Of a DNA stretch of 64,000 nt, positions 11,301 to 20,600 are shown one piece after another. Below the pieces are notes generated by a model that made no database searches, had not been told where the DNA came from, and saw only the letters and a list, made by a program, of their open reading frames with translations. Made by a program: the position numbers and the translations under genes. The first letter of the stretch is position 1. Each line of letters opens with the position of its first letter. The DNA comes from Porites lobata (Eukaryota; Cnidaria; Anthozoa; Scleractinia; Poritidae): NCBI GenBank assembly GCA_942486035.1, contig CALNXK010000129.1, positions 1,047,001-1,111,000 of the forward strand, given 5' to 3'.

Positions 11301-13608
11301 CGGACAGGAACATTAAAGGGCTGGAAGTTTGGGTTAACTTGAAAAAATGTCTGCATACATCGTTTTAAGTTTGAATATTTGGATGTCAGTTTGTATGAAA
11401 GGTCTGATTTTTTAAAAATTATCTCATGTTATCTCTTTTGCATGTTGTGTTCGTGACTTTTATCAGGTTTTAGACTTTTTGTTTTAATTTGCAACGTGAA
11501 GGTTAAGCCCATAATTAATAAGTTAAGACAAACAAAATTACCTGAGGTACAATGACTAAGCCTCTTATGGTGCAAATTTTTCGTTGACTATTATGACGAA
11601 ATTCAATATTGCATTGGGTGAAGGCAAACTCTTACATGTTTCTCTTGCTAGGCATTTCATGTAATATATCAAGCATGAGACGCAGTGTTTCATCACCAGG
11701 TGAAACACTGAGAAGAGAGTTGAAAATACAGCACGCAGCAGAGTATTTTTGACAAACTTTGAGGTGTTTCATCTGGTGATGGAGCGCTGCGTCACATGCT
11801 TGATATTGCATCTCAAACAAAATGATTTTTGAAGTAGAAATTAAGGATGCAAAAATCAGCAGTTTTTCATCTGATTTTTAAATACTCTTTAAATATTAAT
11901 TTCCTTTGTATTTTCTTTATGGATTACAGTCAACTCTCTCTAAGACGGACACTTTTGGGACCGGCACCAAGTGTCCGTCTTAGACAGGTGTCCGTCTTAT
12001 AGAGAGTCAAATAAAAGGAATAAAGAAAGGCAGGGACCAATTCTAAGTGTCCGTTTTACAGAGGTGTCCGTCTTATAGAGGTGTCCGTTGAGAGAGAGTC
12101 GACTGTATTAATGAGTTTGGGAAATATATTGCCAGCAATTTCCAGTTTGTTCATAAAACTGTATCTATCTTTTTCGATGAACTGAGGTAATTACTTGGGT
12201 GAGGCTTCAGGACACTTGATTACGAAAGACTTCAATACACTTTTAACTTTCAGTGTATATATTTGCGTGTTCCACGTTGACTCTGTATTTCTGTTGTCTT
12301 AAGGTGGCTTGTTATCCCGAGAGAGTATCATTAGATGATTACATGGGATTTATGCCTGATCTAACCCATTCAGAAAAGGTACATGTTCAGTTTTGTCCGA
12401 AGGTTATTGTATATTTATTCTTTTTTTCCTTATTATCGTACAATACCTTATTATAAGCCTGGTAGTTTCTTGGTTTCGTTGCGTAACAACATACTCTATT
12501 CTGTAAAATTCATTTTAATATCAAGGCTAATAAATGATGATGTTGATGACAATGGTGATAATGATGATGATATTCCAAAACAAAGGAAAATATAATCTTA
12601 ATCAATGATACAGTTGAACCACAACATATATTTTGTTTGTTATTCATTTTTATTGTATTTGCTATCTTATTTGACTTTAATTAGTATTACTTGAATCCAA
12701 AAGTGGTTTGTTTTCTAAGATAAAGTTATGAAGTTCTTTTTCTCAGTGGGATAAATTTTAGTTTACATAAGAAAAGAAAAACGTTTTAAAATCAGTTGAT
12801 TGTTATGCCTCGGTCCGTGAACTTTGCTAAAGTTAGCTCTCACAAAGGAGTGACGTTGATAGAATTTTAAGTCAAAGATAACGACGCAAGTTTGTCCAAA
12901 GCCGGGAAATTTAGGAGCTTTGCAGCTAAGGAAAAGACCTTGGCATATTTCAAGCGTGTCCCAATTTTGTATTTGAACACTGCACGTTAAAGGTGATTTT
13001 TTTGAAAAAAAAAAAGCAGCAACTTTACTCTTATTTATAGCTATTAAAAATACTGTTGAATATGTGCATTTGGATTGTAGGATTCCGTACACAGCAGACT
13101 CGAAAGTTTGAACCACCATATACAGCACATTTAACAGAACCATAGGAAAGAGCTCAGTAGTTCTGTACACTTCAGTATTTTATCCATAGGCACTTAAGTT
13201 CGGACTAAAGTACGTCTTTCTCGGACTGGAAGGGAATTCTCTGGATCCGGCATTTGAACGAAATACAGTGCAGGATTCGGGAAAATGTTGGGTTACGGGA
13301 TTTGATCCCTACGCGGGAAACGTGATTCGCCTAAATTTTGGTACGGGATGCGGTGTTGGGGTAGAAAATGGTATCCGGGATCGAGAATGACAGAAGTTCG
13401 AGAAGTAGGATTGCGGCGTTAGGACCCTCCTTCCACATCCCGTTCTTTGAAACGTCTTAAAAACGTTATTCATGTGAATTCAATGAAGTGTCTTACCATT
13501 TATCATGTACCTATTTTTCAGGTTCATATCAATCTCCTGCTGTTTGAGTCCCGTCTCCAAGCTGAACTTCTGTATGCGTTAAGGGCAATCATGAAGTATA
13601 TGACTTGA
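2182..13608 (+). CDS. SESN: Sestrin
   Basis: Eleven coding exons: 2182-2451, 2542-2607, 4823-5023, 6374-6403, 7037-7189, 7735-8077, 9246-9498, 10491-10596, 11008-11052, 12304-12378, 13522-13608. All have GT-AG borders and consistent phase, giving 542 residues (vertebrate sestrins are about 480-550). Start: the first ATG (2182) after an in-frame TAA at 2122. Sestrins are cytosolic stress proteins that bind GATOR2 to restrain TORC1 and have an alkylhydroperoxidase-like N-terminal half. Seen: PRPVFKGASSFIP, GPLPFDWRCYIAIM, the redox-loop Cys186 (RHRCCYL), GCGITPEI, NLTYNT, THSEKVH and the terminal ALRAIMKYMT. Leucine-pocket counterparts T436, Y437, T439, T448, R452 and E513 and the GATOR2-contact pair D468/D469 are present. 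Oddities: the triad His is Tyr193 and the lid Trp is Met506. The match is to the family as a whole; assignment to SESN1, 2 or 3 is not meaningful for a probable pre-duplication gene. Confidence 0.96.
4616..4758. mobile_element. Degenerate TTAA MITE copy (sestrin intron 2)
   Basis: The right end carries GGGGCTTATTAAAGGGTTAA, matching the right end of the intact copy at 31723-31939. The left end TTAACTCTTTAAA is a decayed version of TTAACCCTTTAAG. The rest of sestrin intron 2 (2608-4822) shows nothing else recognisable. Confidence 0.5.
5166..5494. repeat. Element with repeated GAGGGGCTTAT motifs
   Basis: At least six direct or inverted occurrences of a GGGGCTTAT core lie near the two ends. The outer ends pair imperfectly (left ACGGTAAAATTCTGAAAATA; right reverse complement ACGTACAATTCCAAAAATA). 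The pattern resembles a MITE with subterminal repeats. Isolated GGGGCTTATA or TATAAGCCCCC strings at about 9903 and 30560 may be fragments of the same family. Confidence 0.5.
5729..6008. mobile_element. MITE, CAGGG ends, 6-bp duplication ATAGTA
   Basis: The ends are CAGGGTTCGCATGCACCTTG and, reverse-complemented from the right, CAGGGTTCGTACCCTTTTTT. A perfect 6-bp target duplication ATAGTA occupies 5723-5728 and 6009-6014. Length 280 bp, non-coding, in sestrin intron 3. Confidence 0.85.
6374..6403 (+). other. SESN: Sestrin 30-nt microexon (redox-loop Cys)
   Basis: This exon encodes just ten residues, AASRHRCCYL, between a TTTTTTTTAG acceptor and a GTAACA donor. It is phase 0 on both sides, so skipping would keep the frame while removing the Cys186 redox centre and its Tyr188 neighbour. 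The exon is established by continuity with the sestrin family motif AAARHxCSYLV. Confidence 0.9.
6635..7008. mobile_element. MITE, AGGCTGGTTTTCACTAG ends
   Basis: Inverted ends AGGCTGGTTTTCACTAG and CTAGTGAAAACCGGCCT are flanked by ATA on both sides (6632-6634, 7009-7011). The interior is rich in short direct and inverted GGAGTC/GACTCC oligomers (subterminal repeats). Related in end sequence and style to 29075-29457. Confidence 0.7.
8329..8375. repeat. (ATA)n microsatellite
   Basis: About 15 uninterrupted TAA/ATA triplets in sestrin intron 6, preceded by sequence with no clear repeat identity. Confidence 0.9.
8971..9148. mobile_element. MITE, CAGGGTTGTCACTAAG family, copy 1
   Basis: Left end CAGGGTTGTCACTAAG, right reverse complement CAGGGTTGTCATTAAGAGCC; a 5-bp duplication ATCCT lies on both sides (8966-8970, 9149-9153). 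Length 178 bp. A second, more decayed copy lies in the next intron at 10019-10195. Confidence 0.8.
9562..9686. mobile_element. MITE, CAGGGCTGTG ends, 6-bp duplication GCTTTC
   Basis: Left end CAGGGCTGTGATCT, right reverse complement CAAGGCTGTGCTCT. The perfect duplication GCTTTC is at 9556-9561 and 9687-9692. Length 125 bp in sestrin intron 7. A related copy is at 36065-36227 (both share an ATGCTGGGC...CTAGATTTTACA core). Confidence 0.85.
10019..10195. mobile_element. MITE, CAGGGTTGTCACTAAG family, copy 2
   Basis: Aligns along its length with 8971-9148: GTTGTCACTAAGATTTCAAG near the left end and CTTAGTGACACCCTG at the right. The terminal bases are decayed and no target duplication is visible. 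Confidence 0.75.
11665..11808. mobile_element. Inverted-repeat element in sestrin intron 9
   Basis: Arms of about 45 bp (left begins ATATCAAGCATGAGACGCAG) pair with the right end at about 11763-11808 at high but imperfect identity, leaving a loop of roughly 50 bp. Inside the left arm is a second small palindrome around GTGTTTCATC/CACCAGG. Probable MITE. Confidence 0.65.
11925..12107. mobile_element. MITE with repeated GTGTCCGTCTTA motifs, TA-flanked
   Basis: The ends TACAGTCAACTCTCTCTAAG and the reverse complement TACAGTCGACTCTCTCTCAA pair. TA is present at both borders. Five GTGTCCGT(C/T)TTA-type motifs are arranged inside as direct and inverted subterminal repeats. Same architecture as 48989-49505 with a different motif. 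Confidence 0.75.
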
Positions 13609-16600
13609 TAGTTACTTAGTATTAATTTATGACCAGATAAATTAACTTTAACCAAAGAGTAATCCCTAAATATATTTATTGTAAGTAAAGCTTGGAGGTT
13701 TATTTCACCCTTTTCCTTGTGTGAGGACAAATGCTTCAGTGCCCCCGCGAGACACAGAGGCCAACTGTTCCTTGGGGTGCGTCTTGTTTGGAAAATCCAA
13801 ACGCATTCTTGAATTTTAAAAAGAAACGGATTTTGGGTTTCTTTTTAAGGATCCTAAAATAGATTTTGAATGTAAGGAATACACATTCCGAATAGATTCG
13901 CCAGATCAAGTCTTGATTTTGAGGATTCTTGATGATTATGAATCGTGCAATGGTCTGTGCTCTTACGGACCTCAGAAATGACATCCAGATGTTCAAATTT
14001 CAAGAGAACCTCGAACCTTCGGAGATAAAACAAATAAAATCGATCGTTCCATCCATAACGGTTCTCAGTAGGTTTTCGGGATCCGGGATTTGCTTTATTT
14101 GAACTCAGATTCGGGACTTTAAAGCAAAATGCGGGCGAGCGTTGGGATGCGGAATACCGTAAATAACCGTCGGGATTACGGGGTTCGAAGCGATAATTTC
14201 GGTCGGGATGAAGGGATTGAAGAACCCTAGTGAGGCCCTCATGAGTCCGGTTCAAAAAATCGCCGAAATATTCCATAAAGATGAGCCGCGTAGTGAAATA
14301 AAATTATTTCGAGTTAACGCTGGCTTTATTCGCTCTTTTCTTAGCAAAGAAACGCTTCGGATCAGGTACCCAACACGGGTTTATTTAAGATCCAAAGGAA
14401 CAACCGTCGGCAGGGATCATTTGGATCAATGATATGGTTTTGGATTTTGGTAAAGAAAAGAAATATCCGTTTTCAGATTACTGTAAAAAAAAACTAATTC
14501 GGAGTTGGATTTTACTCAAAAACGCACCCCTAAGTTTTCAATGGGATGATCCGCCATCTTATAAGCGCGTACTGATTTCTCTTACTTAAAATAACAAAAA
14601 CCGTTTTTCACGGCTTTCGAGCTGGATCAGTTTAAGTTTCCGGGAAACTGTCCACCTTCCCCTCCCTTAAGCCAACATTAACACTTAGCTCTTACTTAGG
14701 GCAAAATGTTGGCGTAGGGGAGGGGTAGGTGGGCAGTTTCCCAGAAACCAAAACTGCGAGCTTTAATCTGACCGAGACAAATGGTGAAAAATTGTCCACA
14801 GAGAGTCGAAAGCTAGATCAACCTTTTTCTTAAGCAATATGGTGAACTTTCCATTGGTTTGCTGGTGTATTCATGGAGACAACTGCAGAGGTGTAGTTTT
14901 ATAAGTCACGAATCCAAAACGAGTGACTTCTCGGCTTCTCGCCGAAGGCGAGCGACTTGGTTTACAGGCTATTCAAGTGTCCTCTCAACATCTCGGGTAT
15001 GCTTCTCACACTCGTAAACCAATCGAAAGTTTGTTCAGTTGCTTCCGTTAAAAGATTTTACATGATGGCAAAGTTTTTCTGTTTTCTTATGTCTTTGGCA
15101 ATGTAATAAGCCATGGGTTTTTGAGGGATCAGAACCAATGTAACAATTAACAACGGATAAGTTTTTTGACTCGGAAAGTGATGCTTAACACCATTTACCT
15201 GAAACTGGATTAACTAGAGGATTGCAAGAAAGATAAAAATATCAATCTTCTGCTGTTTAAAGTAAATTACACGAGGGTCATATGCCTTAGTTAAATGCCC
15301 CAGGAGTTTGTGCCATAATTTAACTTTTGGCGCTGTTTGCAGTAAACAGCGCTTAAGAATTAATGTGTAAATAGCCGCTACATGTGAGGTAATTCAAGCC
15401 AGTCTTGGATTCTGGATACCACGCTGTGGATTTCGGATTCCGAATTGTTGGTACCGGATTTTGGATTCCTTGTCAGTGGAATTTGGATTTCGGATTCCTA
15501 ACAACAAATATTTTTTTCCGGATTACCTTAGATGTGACGAAATTAGACTGTTGAGCAGTTTGAAATCGGTTTTATTTGCGGTTTTGTCACGTAGTCGTGC
15601 ACTAACTGTGTTGTATATAAAAAGTGAAACCCGTTTGAGCTCCGTTGAAGCATTGACTGTATGAGGTAAAGGGTCGGTGTTTAAACCCGTAAAGTTTTAT
15701 GAGTTAGGCTAGGAAAATTACTACTCATTGTTTATTTTTTAAACTTTGCCTCAAAGAAACTATTTGTAATTCTTGAGCAGTATTTTGTTTTAACAATAAA
15801 GAATTACGGCTATAGAGGATAAGCTGATTCTTTGGTTGTTCGAGTGTTTACCTTACCTTACCTCAAGTAGTTTTAAAGCTTATTGAAGCTATGTTCTCCT
15901 GCGTATAGGTGTAACCGTTCTCACGGCACCACGCTAATTAACGGTACGAAAATTAACTTGAGACGCTTAGCCTTTCAAAAATTTGAACGATAGAATTGAG
16001 ATCAAACTTTTAGCTGCTATGGTCGAAAATTGGACCGGCGTGATGTGAACATCGTGACCATCTAAACTTTTGTGCGGCTAAGGCGTGGTTGCTTGATATT
16101 GATGTGTGGCAACTCGGCTAAGAGACGCCGTTTTGGATATGCATCAGTAGGGCCTATGTGGTAAAACCGCTAAAAAAAAAAATTAATCAGCTTTTTTTAT
16201 GAGTTCCGTGTAAACAGAGTGAAAATATTGCACAGTTCCCTGTAAAGGAAATGTCTGGTCAAATTTCTCAATTTATTTGGTACCGTGTGAGCGTCTGAGC
16301 CTGAGTTGGTAGGGTCGCTATCTCCGAGTTTAAAAACCCTCGCTTTCAAAATGAGTCCAAACAAGTCTTATTTGCATTAGGTTAAAAGAAAAAACGCTTT
16401 ACGCAATCACCCTCGCCTTAAATTCGTGTCTTGAAGTATTTAGGAAATAGAGTATCCATGATCTTTATATAAAAAAAATACAACTGGTGTGTGAACCATC
16501 TCTTTTGTCCGCAGTCGATAGTACTATTTACAGTGGGCGCTTTCCATTCTCTTAGAAATTCCGCAAATTATGTTTGGGGTGTGAATGGAACGCTTATACA

Positions 16601-17688
16601 ATTTCGGGTTTTCTACAGGAAAATTTCCGGGAAGAAGTGGAACTTTGAATAGTTACAAAGGTGTCCCGTTTTCCCTTTGGAAATTTTATTTACACTGTAA
16701 ATGGAAAAGATCTGTTTTAGCCTTGAAATTAGGGCCGTTACGGTGAGTAAAATACTGTGATTTGACTGTCCTAATTAGGGCCAGTACAGTCCAAATACCT
16801 AGGGCTGATTTGGACCCAAGGGGGCGGGAACAACCTTTGATGGTACTGTTTTGGCTTAAATTATGATTAAATGGTTGCAGGAAGGGTTGAATGAGACTTT
16901 GGCCTGCCGGCTGAATTGACACTTTCGGGCTGAAACAGATCTTTTATATTTTCAGTGTACTGCGAGTTTTGTCGAGGATTCACCAGTTCTAGGCTATTCA
17001 TGGCGACATCTGTGACGCTATCTATAATTTTGGCCAAAAAGGGAAACGAACTAATTTCAAATGGAACACGTTCATCAACCGATTGACCTTTCCGTGGAAG
17101 TTTCCAAAACTTGGAAAACGGAAAACGCTCAGTAAGAAGTTAGTTCGCGAATAAACGAATTTCCACGCGGAACGTCCCAACTGGGAAAACGGGACTACCT
17201 GTTCAGAATTTCCGTTAATTTGTCCCCGGAAATTTTCCAGTGGGACGAACCAAAAAAACGTTTAGCATTTGCATCCCAACAGGAATTTCCGAGAATTTGT
17301 GGTAAATGGTAAACAACCGCAAAGAACTATCATTTTAAGTGATAAACAATGTTTTAAACCGTAATGAAAACGGTTTTCGTTGAAGGCATTTGTTAAGGAA
17401 AACGATAACCCGTGTGCGCGCGATATAACTTCTTCCTCTCGCGGCCAAAACGCCTGCCACGAAATTCGGACGAAATCGAAATCACTCTCTCACACAGTCA
17501 AACTACTCTTTTCGCACGAAAGGTGGCTGTATTGGCAGGCTACTCAAAAACGCTACAAAAAAATGTCTGTTCTGCATATGCTAATTTTATTCATGTATTC
17601 AGGAAAATGAAAAGACATTTTTTAACGACAATGCATAAACGACGTATATTTCAACATCAACGCTACCGCGTGTAAAAACTTACAAGGT
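13609..17688. other. Intergenic DNA, sestrin to FAAH2
   Basis: No gene is supported. It contains the sestrin 3' UTR, for which no polyadenylation signal can be chosen with confidence. A possible decayed element spans about 13771-14535 (ends GGGGTGCGT and ACGCACCCC). GGATT(T/C)CGGATTCC-like direct repeats lie at about 15400-15520. Several blocks of 16540-17300 resemble each other in inverted orientation (GGAAATTCC/GGAAATTTTCC strings). Open frames here are short and unlike known proteins. Confidence 0.45.
14634..14752. mobile_element. Palindromic MITE, copy 1
   Basis: Nearly perfect hairpin: AAGTTTCCGGGAAACTG opposite CAGTTTCCCAGAAACC, with TTCCCCTCCC opposite GGGGAGGGG and GCCAACATT opposite AATGTTGGC. 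The family also occurs at 28370-28509. Confidence 0.75.
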
Positions 17689-20600
17689 ATGGGTGTTATT
17701 AGAATACTTTTGTCTCTCGTCTCTCTCGTTTTTAAGGCACTAGACTCCGTTGGAATTCTATGGGATGCTCGGCTTCGGTTATCAGAATTTATCTACGGAA
17801 AGCATGGAGTTACAGTCCGTGGGCCGACAAAGCGTATTTTAAAATTACCAGCGTGTGTTATTGCCGAATACATAAAGAAACGAAAATTAACATGCGTCGA
17901 AGTTATTGAGGCTTTCAGAGACAGAATTCTCGAAGTCAACCCGATTCTCAACGCTGTTGTTGGAGACAGATTCGACGACGCTTCGGAAGAAGCCCAGCAC
18001 ATCGATCAAGTTCTGGATTCGAGCGATATAAACTTAAATCAAGAAAAATCTGATTTGTTGAGTAAGCCTTTACTAGGAGTTCCCATTACTGTGAAAGAAT
18101 CAATCGCTTGTGAGGGATTCACTAACTCGGCTGGACTTGTGGATAGGAAAGATAAGATTGCCTCTGAGGATGCAGCCGTTGTTAAAAACCTTCGTGTTGC
18201 CGGCGCCATTCCGATCGCCGTCACGAACTGTAGCGAATTGTGCATGTGGTGGGAGACGACAAACAACGTATATGGACGGACAAACAACCCTTATGAAACA
18301 TCCAAGATAGCTGGTGGGAGTTCAGGTGGCGAGGGCGCGATTATTTCTGCTGCAGGTTCGGTTTGTGGCATTGGATCGGATGTAGGTAAGTAACCATTAA
18401 TATTCTAAACTTGGACAATGGTTTGTGTTTATCCTCTGAAAGTCATTCAATACAATAGTTATTATATGGCGGCGAGTTAAACTCCATTTGCACGCGCTAA
18501 AAAATCGGCACGTCGCGCCAAATTTTTGGCACTGTGCTGACGATTTTATGGCATCGCACTTCCAATTTTCAGGGGCACCCAACGAGAGGATAGTTCAAAA
18601 CCACATAAACATAGCATTGTTGAACGTACTTTAGTATTTAAACGGTAGATAAAGGCTTATTTTTATCCCCTAAAAATTGTTCATCTGTTCGGATTTCCTA
18701 GCTGAAAGTATAGTGATCCGAAAATTATAGGGATCAAAATTTACCTTTTCGAAAATTTCAGCCAGAAAAAAGGCTCCCGAAAATTCTAGGTGACCTTTTA
18801 AGGGTAAAAATCCGTTAAAAATGGGCAATTATACGATTTTTTTGAAGTTCGAAAATCCTAGGAGAGGCAGGCAAGCAAGAAATTTGTCAGAAAATGATCC
18901 GAAAATTCTAGACCTCAAATCGTCTTCCGAACAGATAATTTTCCGAAAATTGTCGTTGGGTGCCCCTGAATTTTCGACGTGTAAACGTATCGGTCCCAAA
19001 TGTAACGTGGCACCAGAGCTCAAAATTTTAGGAGTGCCGAGACCGCCTCCGGGAGGTAGTCTCGGCACGGGTAAACGAGGCACGGTGCCAAAAATTTGGC
19101 GTGCCGCGCTGATTTTTTAGCGCGTGTACTGAAATGGGGTTTTTAAGTTAGGTAATTTCACTATGATGTCCTACCTACATGAATTAACTAACCTTATGCA
19201 TTAACTATAACTCGCCCATATTTGATTACATTTTTTGTCTATTTTCAATGTTTTAATGAAAATGCCGCTTCCTGCACTGTATATTCAGCTGTATATTGAC
19301 TGCTGTAAGAGGCTTGCATTGAGAGTGCCGGGTCCAGACCGGAGGGGAGGGGGGGTGGGGGTGTCATCGTACCTTGTAACATCACCTACACGGGGCTGTT
19401 AGTAACTACGATTTTCTGCCCAACGCAGCGTTGCATTGTTGGAACAATGTTGCAACCATTCGAAACAATGTCGCAATAATGTTGTAATTCCGTGTTGCGC
19501 GTCATTGCGAATCGTCCAGTTTAATATCACCTTTTATATGAAGAGTCCCACGGGAGTAAAGGTGATGCCTGTTACACGGGAAGATTCGTAACGACGATTT
19601 TTTAGTGCAACATAGCATAACAACACGGTTGCGACATTGTTTTGACTGGTCGCAACATTGACCAACATTGTTCCAACGCAACACACAACAACGCTTGAAA
19701 TCGTCGTTGCGAATCGTCGTGTAACATCACCTTAAAGGTAATGTTACACGGGACGATTCGCAACGACGATTTTAGCGCAACATATCGTTGCAACATTGTT
19801 CCCACCTTGTTTCGAATGGTTGCAACACTACCAATATTGCAACGCTGTGTTGCGCTAAAACTCGTCGTTCCGAATCGTGCCGTTTAATATCACCAGTATC
19901 ACCTAAATGCAGTCTTTCTGTTCATATAAAGAGCATTTTCACTCACGTGGCCAACAGCTATGCAACCTTATTGGGCCAAAAAATGTTACATAAGGAAAAG
20001 GTTTAGCTCCAAACTTACTCCAACAGGAATGGTTTGGGACACCAACATGATCAGGGGCACCCAACGACTGTTTTCTGTGAAATATCTGTTCGGAGAAGCA
20101 AAAATTGCCTAGAATTTTCTATAGCTTGAGGAAAACTAAAAATTTCTAGATGACCGTTCCATTCATGTGCAATTTCAAAGCTTAATTAATAAATTCCCTA
20201 CGATTTTCTGAAGTTTAATTTTTCCCATTTCACTCCCGAGGTTAGCCCAATTTTCGTAGAGAAAGGAAACCTAAAATTTTCGAAATCGAAAATGCAATGT
20301 AGAGAGGAATCAGAAAATTATCACTTTCGTAAAACTCTAAATTGCAGCTAAAATTTTCGGGAAAATAATACTGAAGCCCTTGGTTCCAAAAGACTCAAGT
20401 TGCCCTAGGTTGACCGAACAGATATAAATTTTTTAGCGCCACTTAAAATACATTTTTAGAGATCTAAAAGTACTCGGGATAGTCTAAAAAGTGTTTTTAA
20501 AGCATTTAGGAGGAAACTGTCGTTGGGTGCCCCTGCATGATCGCCATTTCATCGTTTTAACCGCGGCAGGATTAGCGAAGTCGGTAGAGCGCTTGACTGT

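Noticed and set aside
13854..14276. 140-codon minus-strand open frame
   Set aside because: Lies in a probable decayed repeat (about 13771-14535), low complexity of GGATTCGGGA type, no recognisable domain.
19377..19894. CRISPR-like repeat array
   Set aside because: The repeated units are inverted-end elements in a eukaryotic intron with no regular short repeat/spacer pattern.
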